A stretch of DNA of 16,993 nt, taken from assembly GCA_947307375.1 (NCBI GenBank), contig CAMZIX010000015.1, forward strand, positions 1-16,993, read 5' to 3'. This DNA is from an uncultured Clostridia bacterium (GTDB taxonomy: Bacteria > Bacillota_A > Clostridia > Oscillospirales > Oscillospiraceae). Under the pieces are notes generated by a model that was given only the letters and a program-made list of their open reading frames with translations, made no database searches and was not told the origin of the DNA. Below are positions 14,283 to 16,993 of this stretch, piece by piece. Position 1 is the stretch's first letter. Each line of letters begins with the position of its first letter. Position numbers and translations under genes: made by a program.

Positions 14283-16229
14283 ATGAGTGAAGAACAGGTA
14301 AGCCGCCCGGTCACGGAGCAGGAGCTGTCTGAGATCCTGCAGATCCGGCGCGACAAGCTGGCCGCGCTGCAGGCGGATGGCAGGGATCCCTTTGCCATCA
14401 CGAAGTTCGAGGTCAGCCACCACAGCACCGAGGTCGTCGCCGGTTTCGATGCGCTGGAAAACCGGGATGTGTCTGTGGCCGGACGCATGATGGTCAAGCG
14501 TGTGATGGGCAAGGCCTCCTTCTGCAAGATCCAGGACCGCGAGGGCATGCTGCAGTGCTATGTCGCGCGCGATTCCGTCGGAGAAGAGGAATACGCCGCG
14601 TTCAAAAAGATGGATATCGGCGATATCCTCGGCGTCGAGGGCTTTGTCTTCAAGACCAAGACCGGCGAGGTCACCGTGCACGCCAGACGTGTGACGCTGC
14701 TGAGCAAGTCTCTCAAGCCGCTGCCGGAGAAGTTCCACGGCCTGACCGACGTGGACGCGCGCTATCGCCGCCGCTATCTGGACCTGATCGTCAACCCCGA
14801 GGTGCGCAGCACCTTCATCAAGCGTTCGCAGATCCTCAGCGAGATCCGCCGCTTCCTGGACGGGCGCGGCTTCATGGAGGTCGAGACCCCCATGCTGGTC
14901 AGCAACGCCGGCGGCGCCGCGGCCCGCCCCTTCGAGACGCACTACAATGCGCTCGACATGGACGTGAAGCTGCGCATTTCGCTGGAGCTTTATCTGAAGC
15001 GCCTGATCGTCGGCGGCCTGGAGCGCGTGTATGAGATCGGCCGTGTCTTCCGCAACGAGGGCATCGACACGAAGCACAACCCGGAATTCACGCTGATGGA
15101 GCTCTATCAGGCCTATACCGACTACCACGGCATGATGGAGCTGACCGAGTCTCTGTTCCGCCATCTGGCCCTGACCGTCTGCGGGTCCGCTGTGATCCGT
15201 TACGGCGATCGGGAGATCGACCTGGAAAAGCCCTTCCGCCGCCTGACGATGACGGAGGCGATCCGGGAAGAGACCGGGATCGACTTTGACGCGGTGCGCA
15301 CCGACGAGGAGGCCAAAGCGCTGGCCAAGGCGCGGGGCATCGAGTATGCGGACCGCCATAAGAAGGGCGACATCATCAACCTCTTCTTTGACGAGTACTG
15401 CGAGGACAAGATGATCCAGCCGACCTTCATCATGGACCATCCGATCGAGATCAGCCCGCTGACCAAGAAAAAGCCGGAGGATCCCTCCAAGGTCGAGCGC
15501 TTCGAGCTGTTCATCAACGGCTGGGAGATGTGCAACGCCTACAGCGAGCTCAACGACCCGATCGATCAGCGCGAGCGCTTCGCTGCGCAGGACGCGCTGG
15601 CCGCCGCGGGCGACGCCGAGGCCAACCATACCGACGAGGACTTCCTTAACGCGCTGGAGATCGGTATGCCTCCCACGGGCGGCATCGGCTACGGCATCGA
15701 CCGCCTGGTCATGCTGCTGACAGATTCCGCCTCCATTCGCGACGTCCTCCTTTTCCCCACAATGAAACCTTTGGACAAGGATAAGACCGAAAAGGCCGAG
15801 ACCAAGGCGGAAGAAAAGCCCGTTGAAGCGGCTCCTGTCGTCGAGGAAAAGATCGACTTTTCCAACGTCGTGATCGAGCCCCTGTTCCAGGATCAGGTGG
15901 ACTTTGAGACCTTCTCCAAGTCCGATTTCCGGGCTGTGAAGGTACTCGAATGCGAAGCCGTCAAGAAGTCCAAAAAGCTTCTGAAGTTTACTCTGGATGA
16001 CGGTTCTGACGAGAAAAGGACGATTTTGAGCGGTATTCACGCATATTATGAGCCGGAAGAGCTGGTCGGAAAGACCTGCATCGCCATCACGAATCTGCCT
16101 CCCAGAGCCATGATGGGAATCGAATCCTGCGGTATGCTGATCAGTGCCGTTCACCAGGAGGGCGAGGAAGAAAAACTTCATCTTCTGATGGTCGATCCCC
16201 ACATCCCTGCGGGTGCTAAGCTGTATTGA
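14283..16229 (+). CDS. lysS: Class II lysyl-tRNA synthetase with C-terminal tRNA-binding domain
   Basis: Charges tRNA-Lys with lysine. At 648 residues it is about 150 longer than a standard bacterial LysRS. Regions: the N-terminal OB-fold anticodon-binding domain (about 60-145), the class II catalytic core (about 155-495) with motif 2 around RVFRNEGIDTKHNPEFTLMEL (near 252-272) and motif 3 GGIGYGIDRLVMLL (near 464-477), a charged Lys/Glu/Ala linker (about 496-522), and a C-terminal EMAPII/CsaA/MetRS-C-type tRNA-binding OB domain (about 523-648: FSKSDFRAVKVLECEAVKKSKKLLKFTLDDG...RTILSGIHAYYEPEELVGK...NLPPRAMMGIESCGMLISA). The last domain should strengthen non-specific tRNA binding or dimerisation. 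Its DNA appears less GC-strict than the core. The ATG at 14283 has an AGAGGA site. Confidence 0.94.
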   Translation: MSEEQVSRPVTEQELSEILQIRRDKLAALQADGRDPFAITKFEVSHHSTEVVAGFDALENRDVSVAGRMMVKRVMGKASFCKIQDREGMLQCYVARDSVGEEEYAAFKKMDIGDILGVEGFVFKTKTGEVTVHARRVTLLSKSLKPLPEKFHGLTDVDARYRRRYLDLIVNPEVRSTFIKRSQILSEIRRFLDGRGFMEVETPMLVSNAGGAAARPFETHYNALDMDVKLRISLELYLKRLIVGGLERVYEIGRVFRNEGIDTKHNPEFTLMELYQAYTDYHGMMELTESLFRHLALTVCGSAVIRYGDREIDLEKPFRRLTMTEAIREETGIDFDAVRTDEEAKALAKARGIEYADRHKKGDIINLFFDEYCEDKMIQPTFIMDHPIEISPLTKKKPEDPSKVERFELFINGWEMCNAYSELNDPIDQRERFAAQDALAAAGDAEANHTDEDFLNALEIGMPPTGGIGYGIDRLVMLLTDSASIRDVLLFPTMKPLDKDKTEKAETKAEEKPVEAAPVVEEKIDFSNVVIEPLFQDQVDFETFSKSDFRAVKVLECEAVKKSKKLLKFTLDDGSDEKRTILSGIHAYYEPEELVGKTCIAITNLPPRAMMGIESCGMLISAVHQEGEEEKLHLLMVDPHIPAGAKLY

Positions 16230-16234
16230 TTGAG

Positions 16235-16250
16235 GAGCCAAAATCGGCTC
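16235..16250 (+). other. Small hairpin just after lysS
   Basis: GAGCC (16235-16239) and GGCTC (16246-16250) with loop AAAATC, 5 nt after the lysS stop. No T run follows, so it is unlikely to terminate alone. Three TCACC motifs follow at 16254, 16266 and 16276. Confidence 0.4.
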
Positions 16251-16351
16251 GAATCACCAATTTAGTCACCAAAAATCACCTTTCGATCTCCAAATCGGAA
16301 GGCAAAAAAATGCGATTCCTCATGGTATGGCATAAATCATCGTTAATCTGC

Positions 16352-16389
16352 AAGAGACTCACTATCATACGGTAGTGGGTCTCTTTTTT
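16352..16389 (+). terminator. Intrinsic terminator of the greA-lysS unit
   Basis: AGAGACTCACTA (16353-16364) pairs with TAGTGGGTCTCT (16373-16384), with one G-U, around an 8-nt loop, followed by a T6 tract. It lies 120 nt after the lysS stop, giving an unusually long 3' UTR. Confidence 0.9.
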
Positions 16390-16400
16390 GTTTTCAGCCT

Positions 16401-16414
16401 GTTCGAGATCGAAC
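16401..16414. repeat. Short palindrome GTTCGA-GA-TCGAAC between two terminators
   Basis: Arms GTTCGA and TCGAAC around 2 nt, with weaker symmetry outside (CAG/CTG). It lies in a 49-nt gap between two plus-strand terminators that holds no gene. It is a possible protein-binding or recombination site; no function can be shown. Confidence 0.35.
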
Positions 16415-16438
16415 CTGCTGTACATATCCTATCTGTTT

Positions 16439-16470
16439 GCCCGCTGAGTAAAATCAGCGGGCTTTTTTTG
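16439..16470 (+). terminator. Second intrinsic terminator, with no gene of its own
   Basis: GCCCGCTGA (16439-16447) pairs perfectly with TCAGCGGGC (16454-16462), followed by a T7 tract. No coding region lies between it and the lysS terminator 50 nt upstream. It may insulate the downstream mobile element from lysS transcription. Confidence 0.9.
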
Positions 16471-16500
16471 TTTCTAGAGGTGTGTGGAATGAGCGCGAAA

Positions 16501-16526
16501 AATTTTTTTGAAATTTTTCAAAAATT
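16501..16526. repeat. AT-rich imperfect palindrome near the presumed element end
   Basis: AATTTTTTTGAAA followed by TTTTTCAAAAATT form an imperfect inverted repeat made almost wholly of A and T, in strong contrast to the GC-rich chromosome to the left. Tn916/Tn1549-type elements have AT-rich ends and targets, so this may lie at or near the left end. The exact junction cannot be fixed from one copy. Confidence 0.4.
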
Positions 16527-16549
16527 GATGTCGTTTTTTGGCCTTCGAT

Positions 16550-16945
16550 GTTGCGGTAAGGGGGTGAGAGGAGAAATTCCTACTCACCGCAACTTGACAA
16601 CTGAATACACATTCATCAGGTACGTTCCTGAGCGGGGGCGAAAGCCCCAGCCGAATGAAGGTGCGCCAAGACCCTCCTGCCCATCCGGGTTATAACGGAA
16701 AGCAAGGTGGCGAGCGTTTCCGAACCATTCTGAAATATCCGATTGCTACGGATATGGCCATGAAACGCTACAGGGTTAATGATACTTCTCTACGGAGCTG
16801 GCGGAGAACCCGGCAGGGGTGAGATTCCCATGGACTTGTTTCGCAAACAAGCGCCTGATGTATTCCCATGTGCGTGGGGTGTCGAGGACAAATAACGCAC
16901 AGGTACATAGCGGTACAGAAATGGATCGCTGTGAATTTCAAGAAA
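16550..16945 (+). other. Highly structured region upstream of parA: candidate leader RNA or element processing site
   Basis: About 400 nt without a convincing gene but dense in strong pairings: GTTGC/GGTGAG arms with a continuous CTCACCGCAAC arm (16550-16593, capped by AGGA/TCCT); a three-way junction closed by CATTC/GAATG (16610-16657) that encloses TCAGG/CCTGA and the tetraloop hairpin GGGGC-GAAA-GCCCC (16635-16648); CGGAAAGC/GCGTTTCCG (16696-16722); ATATCCG/CGGATAT (16735-16755); GGGT+TCTC/GAGA+ACCC (16773-16811); CTTGTTT-CGC-AAACAAG (16835-16851) inside CATGG/CCATG (16829-16870); and GTGCGT/ACGCAC (16870-16900) with inner TGTC/GACA. A perfect 8-bp alternative, AGCGTTTC (16713-16720) with GAAACGCT (16762-16769), competes with the 16696-16722 hairpin. 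ATTCCCATG occurs twice (16824, 16862). A TTGACA lies at 16594 but lacks a good -10. It could act as RNA (parA leader) or as DNA (oriT or partition site). Confidence 0.45.
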
Positions 16946-16957
16946 GGAGGAAAACGC

Positions 16958-16993
16958 ATGGAAAACTGTAAAGTGATTGCCATCACAAACCAG
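16958..16993 (+). CDS. ParA/Soj-like ATPase, N-terminal 12 codons (continues beyond window)
   Basis: The visible residues are MENCKVIAITNQ, which match the start of ParA-type ATPases, where the pattern KVIAITNQKGGVGKTT leads into the deviant Walker A. The Walker A itself lies outside the window. The ATG at 16958 has a very strong AGAAAGGAGG ribosome site. A ParA gene in this position, after an AT-rich boundary and structured DNA, is what I would expect near one end of a Tn1549-type integrative conjugative element of gut Clostridia. This identification comes from recollection of such elements and needs the downstream sequence. Confidence 0.7.
   Translation, partial: MENCKVIAITNQ

Noticed and set aside
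14259..16241. 660-codon open frame antisense to lysS, and similar long antisense frames over the ligase, ftsX, M23 and S41-type genes
   Set aside because: These are by-products of strong third-position GC bias in the real genes. Their translations are low-complexity (rich in Asp, His, Leu, Val, Arg), show no family motifs and lack ribosome sites, while the sense frames are clear known proteins.
16594..16622. Promoter TTGACA at 16594
   Set aside because: The best spaced -10 (CAGGTA at 17 nt) is poor and other spacings are no better, so the -35-like hexamer alone does not support a promoter call.
16489..16695. Possible small gene starting MSAKNFFEIFQKLMSFFG, with an AGAGGTG a few nt upstream
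   Set aside because: The spacing to the start is acceptable, but after about 20 residues the frame runs through the strongly paired region and ends in Pro/Arg-rich sequence with no familiar pattern. It is more likely non-coding; conservation of the first 20 codons would change this view.
16660..16945. Group II intron, suggested by a GTGCGCC motif at 16661 resembling the intron 5' end
   Set aside because: No domain V hairpin, no downstream reverse transcriptase and no interrupted gene can be seen, so the 5'-like motif alone is not enough.
16230..16993. tRNA gene as an attachment site, suggested by GTTCGAGATCGAAC
   Set aside because: The T-arm-like string is not accompanied by an acceptor stem, anticodon arm or CCA-like end. 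No tRNA cloverleaf can be formed.

Overview
The window looks like a chromosomal segment of a high-GC, gut-type member of the Clostridia (Oscillospiraceae/Ruminococcaceae-like). Reasons: strongly GC-biased third codon positions with clear Firmicutes-type GGAGG ribosome sites and TTGACA/TATAAT promoters; a DUF4830-type protein; a lysyl-tRNA synthetase fused to a tRNA-binding domain; and an ftsEX locus followed by coiled-coil M23 peptidases. The taxon is inferred, not shown. At the right edge the sequence becomes more AT-rich and opens into what looks like the left part of a Tn1549-type integrative conjugative element.

Layout. 1-1905: end of tpiA and complete gpmI (glycolysis), closed by an intrinsic terminator. 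1939-4698: a two-gene operon with its own promoter, encoding an E2/CAT-fold acyltransferase-like protein that lacks the lipoyl domain and catalytic histidine, plus an acyl-CoA ligase, closed by a terminator. 4764-5839: a small lipoprotein gene and a convergent gene for a membrane-anchored DUF4830-like protein, meeting at a perfect 22-bp hairpin. 6035-6766: an RsuA-type rRNA pseudouridine synthase. 6835-13701: a cell-division/cell-wall block with a CdaR/PucR-type regulator, ftsE, ftsX, two tandem secreted coiled-coil LytM/M23 endopeptidases and a membrane-anchored S41-type protein. 13698-16389: greA behind a perfect consensus promoter, then lysS with a C-terminal tRNA-binding domain, then a terminator.

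16390-16993 holds no convincing gene until parA starts at 16958. It contains a second intrinsic terminator, an AT-rich imperfect palindrome and about 400 nt with many strong hairpins, some mutually exclusive. This resembles a structured leader RNA or a DNA-processing region of the element.

How the genes work together: FtsEX would transmit ATP hydrolysis across the membrane to the coiled-coil M23 enzymes, whose catalytic residues are complete, so they can be hydrolases themselves. The S41 protein beside them has lost both catalytic dyad residues (Ser to Gly, Lys to Arg) and is best read as a pseudoprotease, perhaps a PDZ scaffold for the hydrolases. The most interesting unknowns are this pseudoprotease, the acyltransferase-like/ligase pair, and the structured region upstream of parA.
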